A DNA stretch of 64,000 nt from assembly GCF_030272615.1 (NCBI RefSeq), contig NC_081409.1:206381190-206445189 (forward strand), read 5' to 3'. The position numbers were made by a program, and so were the translations under genes. The notes under the pieces were generated by a model. The model worked only from the letters and a program-made list of their open reading frames with translations, was not told where the DNA came from and did not search any database. This document shows positions 23,195 through 37,144 of this stretch, piece after piece (the stretch's first letter is position 1; the number at the start of each line of letters is the position of its first letter). The DNA comes from Cryptomeria japonica (Eukaryota; Streptophyta; Pinopsida; Cupressales; Cupressaceae).

Positions 23195-23725
23195 ATTTCA
23201 TTTCAAATATGAAGATATTTTGAAATATCAAGATAATTAGGATATTTCCCCAAATTTTAGGAAATTTCCCCAAATTTTCAAGATATTTCCATTCCAAATA
23301 TCAAGATAATTAGGATATTTCCCGAAATATTAGGAAAGTTCCCCAAATATTAGGAAATTCAAGATATTTCCATTCCAAATATGAAGATATTTCCAAATAT
23401 CAAGATAATTAGGAAATTTCCACAAATTTTAGGAAGTTTCTCCAAATACTAGGAAATTTAAGATATTTGGGAATATGCACACATATGGGGAGGGAAAAAG
23501 GATAAGGTTGACTAAAACCTATGAAATAACATTTGTCTTTGAGGACACATGCCTATTTGGGAGTGAGACACCTAAATAGGAAGGTTCCATTCCAAATATG
23601 AAGATATTTCCAAATATTGGGATGTTTAAGATATTTCCTCAAATATTAGGATATTTAAGATATTTTGGAATGTGCACACATATGGGGAGGGAAAGAGGAT
23701 AAGGTTGACTAAAACCTATGGTTAG
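23195..23725. repeat. Cluster of ATTTCC/AAATAT repeats with a duplicated 55-bp block
   Basis: Phrases AAGATATTTCC, CCAAATAT, AATTAGGAtATTTCC and CAAATTTTAGG recur many times in changing order. A block with GCACACATATGGGGAGGGAA and AAGGTTGACTAAAACC occurs near 23468 and again near 23658. Confidence 0.8.
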
Positions 23726-24050
23726 TTAATGGGTTAAGTTAGAGGAAGGGTTGGAGCTAGGAGACATGTGGGATAAATAGAATTAATTAATTCAATAAGG
23801 GATATTAGAAGGAAAGGACAAAATGAATTAAATAGTCAAATTATGCATTTGATTTATTTAATAGAGGAATGAATTTAATTTAATTAATTAATTGATTCAT
23901 GATTGTCAAATAATTAATTAAAATGGGACTATAGCATAATTAAAAAAATTAATTACCTAGAAGAGGGAACACTAATTAATTGAACAATGTGTAATTATTT
24001 AATTAAATCCATTCAAGATAGCTAAATTCAATTAATTAAATTAATCAAAT

Positions 24051-27000
24051 TTAGGTGTCTATAATGACGATGATCATATTGATTAGACCTTGAATGTCTA
24101 TATCCATCACTCGTTGAAATGTGACTCTTGCATTCAACAGATCGAACAACATCTTGGCATATGTGAATGTTCCATGCTTGGTTGTGAAAGTAGTCTTATT
24201 TTGTCTTCTTCTTTGAGTCATACCTAATTGCATCTGGAAAATATCAAGTAAAGAAAAAATTTCTACTCCCACCACCATTTGGAGGCTCTTCTCCATTAAG
24301 GGGTGGATATAATTATCTTATAGGGATGCTCAATTTAATTCTTTGGCATCCACATAATGTCTTATCTACCCATTCTTTTTCCTATCTTGAACTAGGTTAG
24401 ATACCCATGCTCAATGCTTAATGGGATATATAAACTTTGAATCGATCAAATTTTACTTCTTGATCCATGAGAGACTCAATCTTTGGGCTCATTAGACTTT
24501 GCATTTACTAGAGAACTTATATCCTTCAACCAAGTCAATGGTATGTTGCACAATATCTTGATTGTATCCTTTAATATCTTTATAGGTATAGGGTATGACC
24601 TTATCATATTTGCTACAAAAATATATAGATCAATCTTTATCCTTTTGAGAAACCTCTTTTCTAATCTTGAGTTTCTTGCCATCTCCAACATCTAATTAAA
24701 AGTAAATTTTATGTACTACAAACTTCCTCCTATCAATTCTTCCATTATCTAAATAAAAAAAGATTCTCTTGAGTTTTTAGACCCTTCAAAAGCTTATTAA
24801 TCTATAATTAGATGATTTTATCTCCACAGGGTTCCTCTCTTTTAGGCTATAATTTTTTTTGCATATTCTCCTAATTGTTGTTGAAACAAGGCGATCTGAG
24901 CATCATTCTCAAAAAAATTCTAGCTTTCGTCATTGTCTGGAATGGTGAGCCTGACAATTACTCTCATTCAATGCTTATTGGTCAATAGATCAACTGTTAG
25001 ATCAAATTATGAACTGATCATTATCATCTTATCAACTTCAACAGTTTGAGACCTTGGGACTACTTGACTATTAGAATATTTAAATGTTTCAATCAAATCC
25101 CATACCTGATGGTGATAGGATTTCATTTGGATGTTCTTTGCTAGTGTCATTCCCCTAACTTGCCTAAACACTAGTTTGAAATTATTGAATAACTTGAATT
25201 GCTTCACTCTAATCTGTTTGGCAAGATTTAAATTATGGATCAAAGCTTCATATCCGACCTCATTGTTGGTGCAACTAAACTGGAATCAAAAGGATCTAAT
25301 TTTTTTCCCCCTAAAGGAGATATGAGATAGACACCAGTACCAAATTTAGTTTTATATATCACACCATCAAAGTGTAGGGTCGAAAAGATGGAGTTGTCCT
25401 CAAAATCTTCACCCTAAATTTTTACTTGTTTTGTAACTTTGATGATGATTTGATCCTCAACATAGGTTACATAAGTCCTAAGATGATTGGAATCATAATT
25501 CACAAAAGGATCCCTCTATATATATTCATTTATGAGAGCCTCTTCTTCAGAGCTTCTATTGCAGTTATTGTCTCATCTTCAAGTATTTCAACATAATATA
25601 TTTCATCTTTCCACAAAGATGTGTGAGGAACTTAAAAATTCATCATAACATTGTCATCTATGTGTTCTTGTTGCAACATATCTTATAGCACTTTCATTTT
25701 TTTAGTCATTTTTAGTTCTTAGGATCAAATGAAACTGATCTAGGGACAAATATACCCCAATTTTTGTAGTGAAATATTTAGACAAGCATAACCCAAAAAT
25801 AGGTGGGATATCTATTATTAAAACCCCTCAAGGAACTATAATACTAGGACAAGAATACAATGTAAAAGGGAGTTCCTTAATGATACCTATCGTTTGAACA
25901 TTCTTCCCATCTAATTCCAATACCCCCTTTCTAAAGGTTCATACTCTATTTGCAATGAATCCATAATTTGTTTGGGCATCATTGTGGTACTCACACCAAT
26001 ATCAATCATGGAATTACGTAACAACTTATTTCCCATAGTGAGAGTCAAATATAATGGGGTTGGCTTTGATTTACTTACTTCTTTGGAATTTGTAAACATG
26101 ACAACCTAATATGGTTGCAGACCTTTTCCAATCTCTTTTGCCTTAACATAAATAAGATCTCCAACTAAGTTGGTTGGCATTGGTTTCTCCTAACATTATA
26201 ATGCTTTTTGCAACAAAGACTTCATTCGGGGATAGACAAAATATCCCACAAGGAAACATTGGTTGTTGCTTTTTTAAGTTGCTCAATAATATTCAACAAT
26301 CTTTGAGGTTGAAAATTGGGATCTTTAACTTTATTTAGTGTCATGCTGCTTTGTTTCTCAAACAATGGAGGCAATATCTACAACGTTGAGTTCCTTTGAA
26401 AGGTTACATAAACTCTCAAAACAACTTCTTTACTTTCAATTGATTTCTTTTTTGAGAAAGTATAGTAGTTTGACTTGACTTGAGGGATCTTCGATGTAGA
26501 AGCATTATTGGTGAACATTGTGTTTTCTCCTTCAACCTAGGAGAAAAGAGTATGATCCAAGGAAATCTCTTCTTCTTGTTATAGCCTCATGCCCTACATC
26601 TAGGCCACTAGGAAATTTTTTTATATTTCATGGGACTTATATCCATATGAAGCTACATCAGGAACAACTCCTTGCCTTTATTGCTTTGCCACATTTTATT
26701 GTAAATTTACCTTAAATTTTTTTGGGGTCATATGTCCATCATTGCATGGGAAACACCACAAATTTGAATTCTACGAAATTATTTTGGCTGTAACTAATTA
26801 TCTATGTGAATTTGGTGAGTTTTCTTCTAAGGGAATAAGAATTGGGACAATTTGGTTGTTGGGTTGTGCTTGGTGATTTGGTCTTGGAACCCCTTGGTAC
26901 TAGTTATGTTGATAATTAGGATTCCTCCCTTGATAGTTTTGGTAAGGAGGCTTTGTGGGCATGTCTTTTTGTTGTTTGATATTGATGATCTTATTTGAAA

Positions 27001-27750
27001 AGTTTTGCAAAATGCTTTTCATGTCATTCATCTTTGTGGCTAAGGATGATGAGGTTGATGTTCTTGCCTAGGTAGAAAAACATACATGGGAGGACTCACT
27101 TGTGAAGTGTTTAAGGCCTCTTTTGGTAGTGTTAATAACAACTTCGGGAACATAGGCATAGGTTGTCAAGGTAGAAGTTTCTCCACATTTATCAAATTAT
27201 TTTTTACCCTTATAGCTAGATCATATGCATTTGGAATAATTTGGCCTTTGAGTGGTTGTATCATCATGACTATATCTAAAATAAAGGATTTAAGGTAAAA
27301 CAAAATAGAAATTCCTATTGGGGGTCAGGTCGTTGTCAGAATTATTTGCCAACTTTTTATGAAATCTTATGTTAAAGTTGGTAAAGGATTCTTGTGGGTT
27401 CCTCTCAATCATTATTAACTATTGTAGGAGAGAGGATCAATCACCCTTTTGATTAAATTTATCAAAGGATCTATCATCCAATTGGTCCCATGTTATGACT
27501 AAATTAGGCAGTAAAGACCAATACCAATCAAGAGGTTTACCTTTAAAATATATGACAAGTAATCTCAAAGCCACATTCTATGTGGTTACATGGTGCATGG
27601 TGTAAACATTTGCCACATCTTGTACTTGTTCTACACAAATTTTGAAACCCTCTGTAGCAAATTTGGGGAGTTATTTTAATGCATTGGTTGGAATAGGATC
27701 CAATATATATGAAGGGACTAAAGGGATAAGTGAACTAGCATTGTTCCATG
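24051..27750 (-). pseudogene. Element G: decayed Ty3/gypsy gag-protease-reverse transcriptase
   Basis: Reading leftward, a Gag core is visible at about 27720-27170 (LPKFATEGF, ALRLLVIYFKGKPLDWYWSL, WDQLDDRSFDKF). A zinc-knuckle-like region follows, then a protease at 26099-25911 (NSMIDIGVSTTMMP, with DIG in place of D-S/T-G). The reverse transcriptase occupies about 24420-24051, with remains of the N-terminal fingers and then KTTFTTKHGTF and NARVTFQRVMD. The reading stops at the catalytic site: LINMIIVIIDT ends where YLDD should follow, and joins unrelated AT-rich DNA. Many stops and frameshifts are present. No LTR pair was identified. Gypsy identity is confident; clade is not. Confidence 0.8.
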
Positions 27751-28727
27751 CTTCAAATTTCCTCAACATTCCTAGGGCAATCGTAAGTACTTGCATTTGA
27801 GTTCATGTTGCACTAGTTTTAGTTGCTCTTTGTTAGACAAACATTACCAAAAGAGGTAACAAAATATTTGAGTTTTGTGTTAATTGTGACCTAGTAATAG
27901 GTCCTTGGATCATACTGTAACCTAACTTCTAATCAAGAAGTCGAAGAGTTCCAACAAGCATTTCATAAAAACTCTTGATCCCTAAAGTTGATACTAAAGA
28001 AATTGCAGTCTAAAAGTTTCATAGATGTAGGAATGCGACCTATGAAACAACCTCTAGATTTTAGAGAAGTTGACTCTTTTTATTTTAGGGGGAGAAAAGG
28101 GAGATAGAGAGATATAGAAATAAATTCAACTACAAACCTATCTTAAATTGATGTGCTAAAGCTTTAACAAGGTTCATTCTCATTTATGCATAATGCAATC
28201 GATAATTATTAAGAATTAAAAAGATCTTAAAAGTGCATACATATTTAAAATCTTGAGATATAACTATGAAGTTAAAGATTATAGAAGTAGGATGACAAAT
28301 CACCAGAAACATACAATTTCAAATTATTGAACATAGAGCACCATACACTCTTCATTGTTGGAAAGGGAACATAATGCAAAAAGTTGTATTGGAACAAAAC
28401 ATGATATTCAAATCCTTTGACAAGAAACACCCACTATGGTTTGAAGAAATATAAATGTTTCTATTATCTCCTAAATGAAAAACTACTAATTCTTGAACTA
28501 TAAATTGTGAACCCCCCTTCTACAAAAAAAATATTGCATATATATAGGTACTCACCCTCTTTTTGTTTGATGGAGATGCCAAGGGTTAAAAAAATGTTAC
28601 TAGAATTTCTAATATGCATTCTTTTGAGGAAGGTCATTCTCACCACTAACTAATTGATGATTGTTTCCCTTTGATCATGGCACACACTAGAGACAAGTTG
28701 TTAAAAAAATAGCCAATAACATAGAAC
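27751..28727. other. Upstream side of element G, nothing else recognised
   Basis: Probably the degraded 5' part of element G (leader or LTR), but no paired LTR, primer site or coding motif was found. Confidence 0.35.
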
Positions 28728-29220
28728 CAAAAATGTGTCAGCCTCTCCTTTGTTCTCAAAGAGTCTTGTGTCAATATGCATATTCCTTTTCCTTTCCTTC
28801 TAGTGATTTGACTATCCAATCCCACTTGCTACATCAGCCAATGGTGCAACTTAAAAATGTATTAACCATGACAAGCTCCCAAAATTTGCACCCTTGACAC
28901 AAGTTGCACACTACAGGATGATTCCTACTCAAAAGCCTTTTTGGCCTTTACGTTTACTAGTGGCATGCAAAGTTACCATGTGGCTTGCTAATGCTGCTTA
29001 AAGGAAGGTCGAGCATCTTAAAGGAAATAATAATAATAATGTCTTTTATAGTCCATGATGCCAGAAACTTAGCCAATTTAAACATAAAAGTCACTTGACA
29101 TAAATACTGCCCATATCAAAAGTGAAGCTCCCACCTTGATTGTGATTTTTCATTATTTATATTAATGCCTCAAGCATAGTCCTACAAAATTGTAGATTTA
29201 ATCTACACACACAAAATCAA
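28728..29220. repeat. Dispersed repeat, copy 2
   Basis: Similar to 4090-4745 in the same orientation, without the 197-bp tandem expansion. It has a short AAT microsatellite near 29026-29040 inside a block that aligns with AAGGAAGATAATG in copy 1. Confidence 0.7.
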
Positions 29221-30879
29221 CAAATATGAACATAACTTGTTAACCTAATGGTAACCATGTTTCTATGTTGCATGTTTGATATACTCACCTCCTTGTCATT
29301 ACCATGCAAAATTTTGTCTAGGAGCCTACAAAAATATTTTCTTAGCCCAAGAATCTAGTAGATCTAAAACCTCAACATAACAAGATCTACTTTTTGTTAA
29401 TTGTGAATAGATTGAAGCAACAATTTTAGGGAGATTGGTTTTTATTCATAAATAAAAATATATCCAATACTTTTAATAAATTTGTGTTGTATAAGTCGAT
29501 TTCTAATTTGAAAGTCGTAGTTTGTTTTTTCTATTAAGTTCTTGCATCCAATGTAATAATTTTACCTCTCATTTAGTGGGAATTCATCATTTGTAATGCT
29601 ATTATGAAATTATTTATTTTAAAAAGGAAAAAAATAAGAACCTTCAACTCCACAACTAGTGATTATATTTAGTGATTTTTTATTTTAGAATACTAAAACA
29701 TATTGTACCAAATGGTGTGTATACCCTATAATCTCTATGAAAGGCACTCAAACATATCTAGAATTTCTTTGCACCCTATACATTTGAAAATTTCAACCAT
29801 TATAGTATGTGCCTAAGATTATTTCTAGCATCGGATTCTGTCTACTTCCTAGACAAAATAGTGATAGATCTATCTCCATTATGATATTCTTCCAGACATT
29901 TTCCCAATTAAGCTTGTAAAAACCTGACAATTGTTTAGCCAATTTTTTTGTTATTTTAATATTTTGAACATGATTTAAATGTTACAATATGCAATAGAAA
30001 TTAAAGTTATGTGTAGAACAAATACGCAATAAGTAATGACATTGTGTTAAGTAACAAATACACTATGATAGTTGGCTTATGATAAAACTATGAATGTCAA
30101 ATAGATAAATCTTAATTGATATTTTGATATTACTTAAATGTGTTGATCGTTCTATTTATTTATTGTAATTTATAATTGTAAATTCAATCATGTTAATAAG
30201 ATGTTTTGATGCCTTGGGTATTTGTATAGATCGTAGGCATACAAATAATCCCAAAGTAGATGGAGAATGTACAATGCCATGGGATAGTAGAGGAGCCGAT
30301 GCAACAAAATATTGATATCTCTAACAACTCATAAATAATTTTGAGTAAGGCTGTGAGTTCTTACATACAAGAATTTGTTAGTTGGTCTATGGATATGCAA
30401 ACAAATTTAAAATTTAGGGTAACTATGGTGGGATGAAAAGAAAAACACCAAGGTTGTTGATAATATTGTTTGAATGGCTATGAAAGAGGACTAAAAATTT
30501 AATAATGGAATAAAAAAAATTGAAGCTAGCATTATCATCTTTATTCTCAAATGTGTTCAATCCTTGATGTGTAGTCCTTAACTAGTTTCTACAAAAATAT
30601 TAATAAATTAGGCATTCTTTGTAGCAAAAAATGCATAATAAAAATAGAAAAGATCCAATATATGTGATTCCAACAATCAAATTCACGTGAAATTTAATTC
30701 AAGAGTGAATTGATAAGATGTTTGAGAAGACATTTCTTATTGAGTCATCTGCAACTCTAGCATTGGATTGATATAAAATATTGTGTTTTTTTATTAGGAA
30801 ATAATGCATAAATACCTAGTTAATTTAATCCATTTCCTATATAACCCACGAGAGAAAAGCATGCATACAAGCTTACAAA
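29221..30879. other. AT-rich DNA, no gene recognised
   Basis: No coding frame with a family motif, no RNA gene and no clear repeat was found. Confidence 0.45.
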
Positions 30880-31509
30880 ATAACTATTATGAATAGATCG
30901 GATAGAAAATTCACAAGATAACACATGATATACCTTGGGAAAACCTTCAAGAGGAAAACGTGCAACCTCCAAAAACATCCATACTCCATTTATGATTCAA
31001 CAATAAAAAAATACATGCACTTAAAAAATTACAATGAATACTTATAAAACATCAAGCCTCTCTAATGCATCCTCCATGTGTCCAAGAGTGAATCCACACA
31101 TCCCATGCCATGCTTCACTTATATACTCCTGAGAAAGACTCAATAATATTACAACCCACTCACTCAACCAACCTTTAACAACTAAAGCTTTTATAGACAT
31201 AAGATGACTTAAATACAACCAAGTGATAAAGTAAAACCATTTGTTAGATAACTGTTGACCCTTGATTTAATATCGGGTACTAGGTTTTCACTTTATTAAA
31301 TATTTTTTCAAATATTACATAATTATCTTATGTCTCCCACATGTAATTTAACATTATCCCAATGTTACAATACAACTTACAAGTGGTCTCTAAATAATTA
31401 CCTAGTGTGGCCTAACCACATCACCTAGATATACTACAACTAAATAATTATTCAATCACATATTATAATAAATTATTCTATATAATGGTTTACAACACAA
31501 ATCCTAACA
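30880..31509 (-). repeat. Element H left (3') LTR, approximate
   Basis: Right edge fixed by CCTAACA at 31503-31509. The left edge is uncertain by tens of bases. Confidence 0.55.
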
Positions 31510-34259
31510 TTCTCTCTCTATTTGTATACATTGCATAAGGGTCAATTAATGAAACATCATCATAACCATGCATGAAACCACATGAATATCTAGTGTGCTC
31601 TCATGTTCCATAAAGGTAAGAAGTCATATCATCCTCCAACATACCGTCTATGGAAGAAAAGAAACAAGCCAAGGTGAATATGCACCAATCCAAGAACACA
31701 ATAATCAAAACTAAGTGATAACAAAGGCTCCAAGCTACTATCATAAGAAAAAATGCACATGATAAAAAATAACATCCACAACACATGATAATACATTCAA
31801 CCATCCATGCCTCCTAGGTATAAAAAACATTAGGAAACTCATGCCAACAATATGTCAACCCATAAACCACAATAAAGCTTCCTATATCAAACTTGTCAAT
31901 GAATAACATAAATATCTATAAATTCCCATTGCAAGGGTAATGCTAAATTTGCAAATAGAAACAAGGCATACCAAGTATACCAATGAATGCTCATATCAAG
32001 GTTTAATAAGTAATCAAAACATAAAGTACCAAGAAAAATCACAATAATCCACAATGCAACCCAGGTAGCTAAATAGTCTCTCACAACATGTCATCACCAT
32101 CCTCCTAAACCATATGAACATGAATCTCATGGAAGAAACCATAATATGAAGAGAGAAAACCTATAAACCATAACATGTCACTCTACTAACACCTCAAGGG
32201 GGAACATTGAATCAAGAGTGATCTCCTTTTGATGCCAAATAAAAAAGCCATATCAACAACCAACCCATTCAATCTCTTAGGTAAAAAATATATGTTTCAT
32301 ATACAATGCCAACATGGATGTAAGCCTCTCAAACCAATGAAATTAAATTAACCATTCCAAATTAGGAATTCAACCCAATAACCATCTCCTAGGATCATAA
32401 TAATATCAACTCATATGCACAAGGAGATAAACAATGCCAAAATATCCCTCAAAATGAATCCTCTAGAACCCATTTATCCATAGCTCAAGAAACATATCCA
32501 TAAAATATAAAGAATAAAAGATAACACATCTAAATAAATGATTGAAAAATACCCCCCCCCCCTTATTTTTTTTCTTCCAGATATCGAATTGTTGAGTAGA
32601 TCAAGAATGGTTAATGAGAATGCTCCCATGATAACCAAATCATCGTGAATCGCTCCAAGAACAATGTCCTCTCAAGTCCATACTAGATGAAATATTCTCG
32701 GTCTTACTATTGAAACCTCATGCCATATCGACATGTGTCTCTACTTGCAAGAGAACATCAACTTCACCTAAGTCTCCAAGTATTCATGAGCATTTGAAAT
32801 TGACCAATTCATGCTTAACCTCAAATGTAACACCCACATAACCATGAAGATCAAATCAAATGATCAATGTACTCAATACAAAGAGAATCAACAAGATCAT
32901 TGTCAAAGTTCCAAGCACAAAAATATGAACCTAAATATGACATCATGGTCTAACCATCTCCTCCTACAAGATCACATGCATCAATGCAAAAATCCTAGTC
33001 ACAAGAGAACCTGTATCATGCCAAAACTCAAACTTTCAGTCGCAGTATAACAAGACCCATTACCAATAATACTCTAAACTAATTATAATCAATATCTCTA
33101 ATTGCAGGAAGATAATATTATTCCAGTAGTGAACCTGTGAATGTGAAAGAATCCTTCTACAACAAAAATATCTAAGTGCTCCTCCAAAATATATGTAAAC
33201 ACTAAAGAAGATAATCTATCACTAGGCGATGAATCCACATCACTACCAAATCTACCACTAAACAATGATACCGAGCTACACATGGTATCATAATAACCAA
33301 CTCCTAAATAAAGGTCATATGGGTCCACACACTAACAAATGAAATGCCAATAACACCAAGTAGAACCAAGTTCTCCATTCTAAGAAGATACAACCACCAT
33401 CAAACCATCAAGAATCAATCCTACATGACCAAACCACCACCGTCACAAGCTCCCACTGAAATGTGTAACCAATGAAATATAACCATGCTATCATGACATT
33501 GTGATAAAAATTCTACAAGTCCCAATAACTAACAATCCTAGCACCCTAATCATTCATCCTCTCATCAAAGCAACACACCAATGCACAAATGACCACAAAT
33601 AAGGATGATTAATAAAGTATATATCAACACTGAATCAATCATGTGGATATAGACATTCCACATCTAAGTCATCTATGCAACATGTAAGTATAGACAACTT
33701 ACAACATTACACAGCTCATCATGAAAACTCATTGTCACATTAGTAATCTACAAATCAGATATCAAAGAGAATAACATCATAGACATCAAGACTCAAACAC
33801 CAAATCATCTATAAATCTAATTTGTGAAACATGTCCATAACAAATAACCATAGTCAAGGAATCAACAAGCATCCAAGGTATAATAAACAACCTCGTAACA
33901 TAAAACAAAAACACACTCAAACCACCACAAATTTGATCATGTCATGTCAATACAAAAGTGTACCTGCATAGCCATGACACTATATTCACCACCAAAGCTG
34001 TATCTACACTCAACTATCACCCATAAAAGACTCCAAGTCTCATATCATGTTAAACCATGTCCTCAAACTAGAAGACAACATTAGTCCCTATCACCATCAA
34101 AGTTCAACTCTGAAAAATACCTATAAACATGTACTAAGAAGCAGTAGATATGATAATCAACTACACCATCATAAATTTTGAAAGGAAACTTGTAGCCATA
34201 TAAATCACAATTCCACATAACCCAATTGAGAAATCAAGAAAATCAACACTTTGAATTCA
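31510..34259 (-). other. Element H internal region, G-poor, no domain recognised
   Basis: About 2.75 kb with strong strand asymmetry: the plus strand is rich in A and C and has strikingly few G, so the minus strand is G/T-rich. Only short frames exist. No Gag or Pol motif is recognisable. It may be the non-coding core of a large retrotransposon derivative. An 11-C run occurs at 32552-32562. Confidence 0.45.
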
Positions 34260-34831
34260 TATGCAAAGAATAACTAACATACACATCAAAATATGACATC
34301 AGATATACCCTAGGAAAACACTTATGGGGGAAAAAACATACCTCCAAAAGCATATATCATTCATGTATTATCAATAATGCTACATTAAAATACATCCATG
34401 AAAGCCTTTGGAACCCCAGCCATCAACACATACTCCGTGCGAACAAGCACGCAACCACACATCCCATGCCATGCTTCCAACCTCCACAAATGATAACCTA
34501 GCCGACCTAAACAACTACCCTTGGGGTTGCTTTTATAGACCCAAGCTCCCACAAAACCACTAAGTGACACTACATAAAAATAATGTGCTAATACCATGGG
34601 CTACATATCACAGTTACCTCACATATAATATCAGGTACTTTATTAATTTACTTTCCCCAATATTGGAAAATACAATGTAATATATTTGAATGTTGCAATA
34701 CAGCTCATCAAGTGGCCCCGAGAATATTCCAAGGGAATCTCTATAATTTACACGTTCATGTGCAACTCGCATGATCAATTAAAATATTACAATTATAAAC
34801 ATTATTTTGCAAGGTTTACAACACCTATTTT
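34260..34831 (-). repeat. Element H right (5') LTR, approximate
   Basis: Diverged partner of 30880-31509. The right edge is near ACACCTATTTT. Confidence 0.5.
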
Positions 34832-34861
34832 CCTTGAGAATATTTTACACTTTCTCATGTG

Positions 34862-35060
34862 TTGGTCAACTAGCTTAGCATGACTTACTAGTTTTATTAT
34901 TGTTGTTGTTTTGTGCTTCCTCAAGCATGGTCACCTAGTATAGTGTGACCTACTAGTGTGATTGTTGTTGTTTATGCCTCCTCAGATATTGATTACCTAG
35001 TATAGAATGGTTCACTAGTGTAATCATTTTGTTGCATTGCATGGATCACCTAACATAACA
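34862..35060. repeat. Imperfect tandem repeat, about 54-66 bp, four copies
   Basis: TGGTCACCTAGTATAG-like phrases start near 34862, 34928, 34988 and 35042, each followed by a GTGTGATT-type block and a TTGTTGTT-type block. Confidence 0.75.
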
Positions 35061-37140
35061 TACCTTGTTGGCTAGTGAAATTTATAGCTTCTCCTCTCAT
35101 CAATTGGTGTACATCATTGTTCTTTCTATAAGTCCACGTGTGCTCTTGCAATAAAATGTCGAAAATGATATTAGTGGTTGAGACATTTTTGATATTGAGG
35201 TCTCTTTAACTAGTTGACTTTGAACCTTTTCTTTGCTTCAGTACTAATGTTATTCATGTGTATATTTGAAGGTTTTACATGGATTGATAGGATATGATTC
35301 TTGGGGGCTTGATCACCCCTCAAACTTGGTGTCATCCCATCCCTATCTTGTCTTTCTCTCAATTTCTCTATCTCTTTGTCTCTACTTTACTGTGAACATG
35401 ACCATAAGTTCATACTCCCACTAAAGTGGAGGATATATTTAGTGTCATAAATTTTAGCCCCTTTACAATTTCATACTCATTTCTAGGCCCTTTCTTTAGT
35501 GTTCCTCCTTCTAGGTCATTTTGAACCTATTTTTGGCCTTATCACTACCAAACTATTGTCATATGTTAATTTGGTTATCAAATCCTATGTCTTGGGCCAA
35601 TGCACTCTCGAACCACCCTTAGTTTACCATTTTCTAGGTGGAATATGGTGCCTAGTGCCATATTTCTAGTGGACTAGGGAAGTTAACATCATAGTCCCTC
35701 CAAAAGGGGCCCAAATTTGAACATGTCGGAGTTCTAGTTTTCGCCATTTGTGATTGTATCCTAATATATTATCAATATAACCATTGGAAGTTGGCCTAAA
35801 AGTGAAAATTCCCAAAGAAACCTATATAGAGCCATCATTTATAATTCATTTGATCATATTTTAACATCTATCAATTTCATTCAAAAGCATTCCTAATTCC
35901 TTCAGGAGAAGATCTAAGTACAAGGAGCATCAAACTACCAAAAGCTATCTTCGAATATGTTTTCATGATGGATTTTGTTATGATTTATCATCTTATTGAT
36001 TTAACACTTGGATGACTTATCTAAAGAGCATTGTATCACCACTATTATCAATCTTGAGGTATAATCTTGTCAATTTAACATTTCACTTCAAATTTAGACT
36101 CTATCCTTTTAAGGATAAGATTTCTTTTCCAATCAATCATAGTTTTAGTGGAGGTTAATTCCTACATGGAGGTATAGGTATAATGAAAAAATAAACATAT
36201 TATTAAACTTAAATTAAAACATGAAAGACATATTATTAAACTTGGAAACATAACAAACTAACTTGACTAGAAATACCATATTAATTGGAATTATTTTCAA
36301 TGTTCTATATCTTACAAAATGATGTGAGAGTTCCTACACAACCCAAAAACCATACCATGGTTACGACATAACCATTATTGAATATTGACACTAATTTCCC
36401 AAACACTACAACCTCATAGTTATGTACTTAAACTGGCCCAAACTCCTCCATACTATACATATCCACCAAGTTTAATGATGTAGCACAAAAAGCTCCTTGA
36501 TTTAACTACATATTTCTATGAAGATAATTAGAAGAAAATATTTAATTTTGAACATGTCAGAGTTGCAGTGTTTTCCACATGCGATGTCTAGAAATACCAT
36601 TTATAGATGCAATTTCCCATCAAAGTTTTTCAACCAAATAAGAAGAATCTCATATTCTTCATGTTTCTCTTGTATCCTAAAAGATAGAAACGATTGAACC
36701 AAACAAGAAGCATCTCATATTATTCATGTTTCTCCTATAGCCTAAAAGATAGAAAACAAGTTCAAAGATATAATATAACTAATCAAATCATTCTTATTGA
36801 AAGAAGGCATTTCAGTAGCTCATATATAGCTGATTCCAAAAGAAAGAAGTAATGAATATAGATGGTTAAATGGTAGTCTAAAAAACCAAAGGAACAACTA
36901 AAAGGATTTGGTAGAAATATATAAAAAAGAAGGCAAAGATATAAGCATTGACAACAAAAAAGATATAAGGATAGAGAAATAATAACAGTTATAGCAGCAT
37001 TTAAGGAGGTGAGTTGTCAAATGATAGGATTGTTTTTGGGTGGTTAAGGTAAAGAACTTTGTAATGCTTTCATAAGTAAGGGATGAAATATTACAGTCAT
37101 AAAATTGTGACAACTCTTGAATGCTACCATTATAGTGAAA
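35061..37140. other. Spacer left of element C, no gene recognised
   Basis: No family motif, RNA gene or bounded element was found apart from the small duplication at 36632-36758. Confidence 0.45.
36632..36758. repeat. 65-bp tandem duplication
   Basis: Two copies beginning AACCAAATAAGAAG (36632) and AACCAAACAAGAAG (36697), each ending CCTAAAAGATAGAAA, with a few differences. Confidence 0.85.
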
Positions 37141-37144
37141 AGAA

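Larger units (their letters stand above)
22048..24050. other. AT-rich region with local repeats, possible LTR remnant
   Basis: No gene is seen. A 24-bp triplet lies at 22782-22853 and a dense repeat at 23195-23725. From 23730 the DNA is rich in TTAATTAA-type words and ends AAATTTAGGTGTCT exactly where the reverse transcriptase of the next element is cut. This may be an LTR of another gypsy element, but no partner LTR was found. Confidence 0.45.
30880..34831 (-). mobile_element. Element H: old LTR element with diverged LTRs, no recognisable genes
   Basis: Two diverged direct repeats, about 30880-31509 and about 34260-34831, share GATATACCtTGGGAAAAC-like text, CACATCCCATGCCATGCTTC, a TCGGGTACT/CAGGTACT block and GGTTTACAACAC near their right ends. 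The left copy ends CCTAACA, the reverse of a TGTTAGG LTR start, and GAGAGAGA lies next to it on the minus strand as a possible purine tract. This suggests minus orientation, with the left copy as the 3' LTR. No primer site or clear TSD was found, and boundaries are approximate. Confidence 0.6.
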
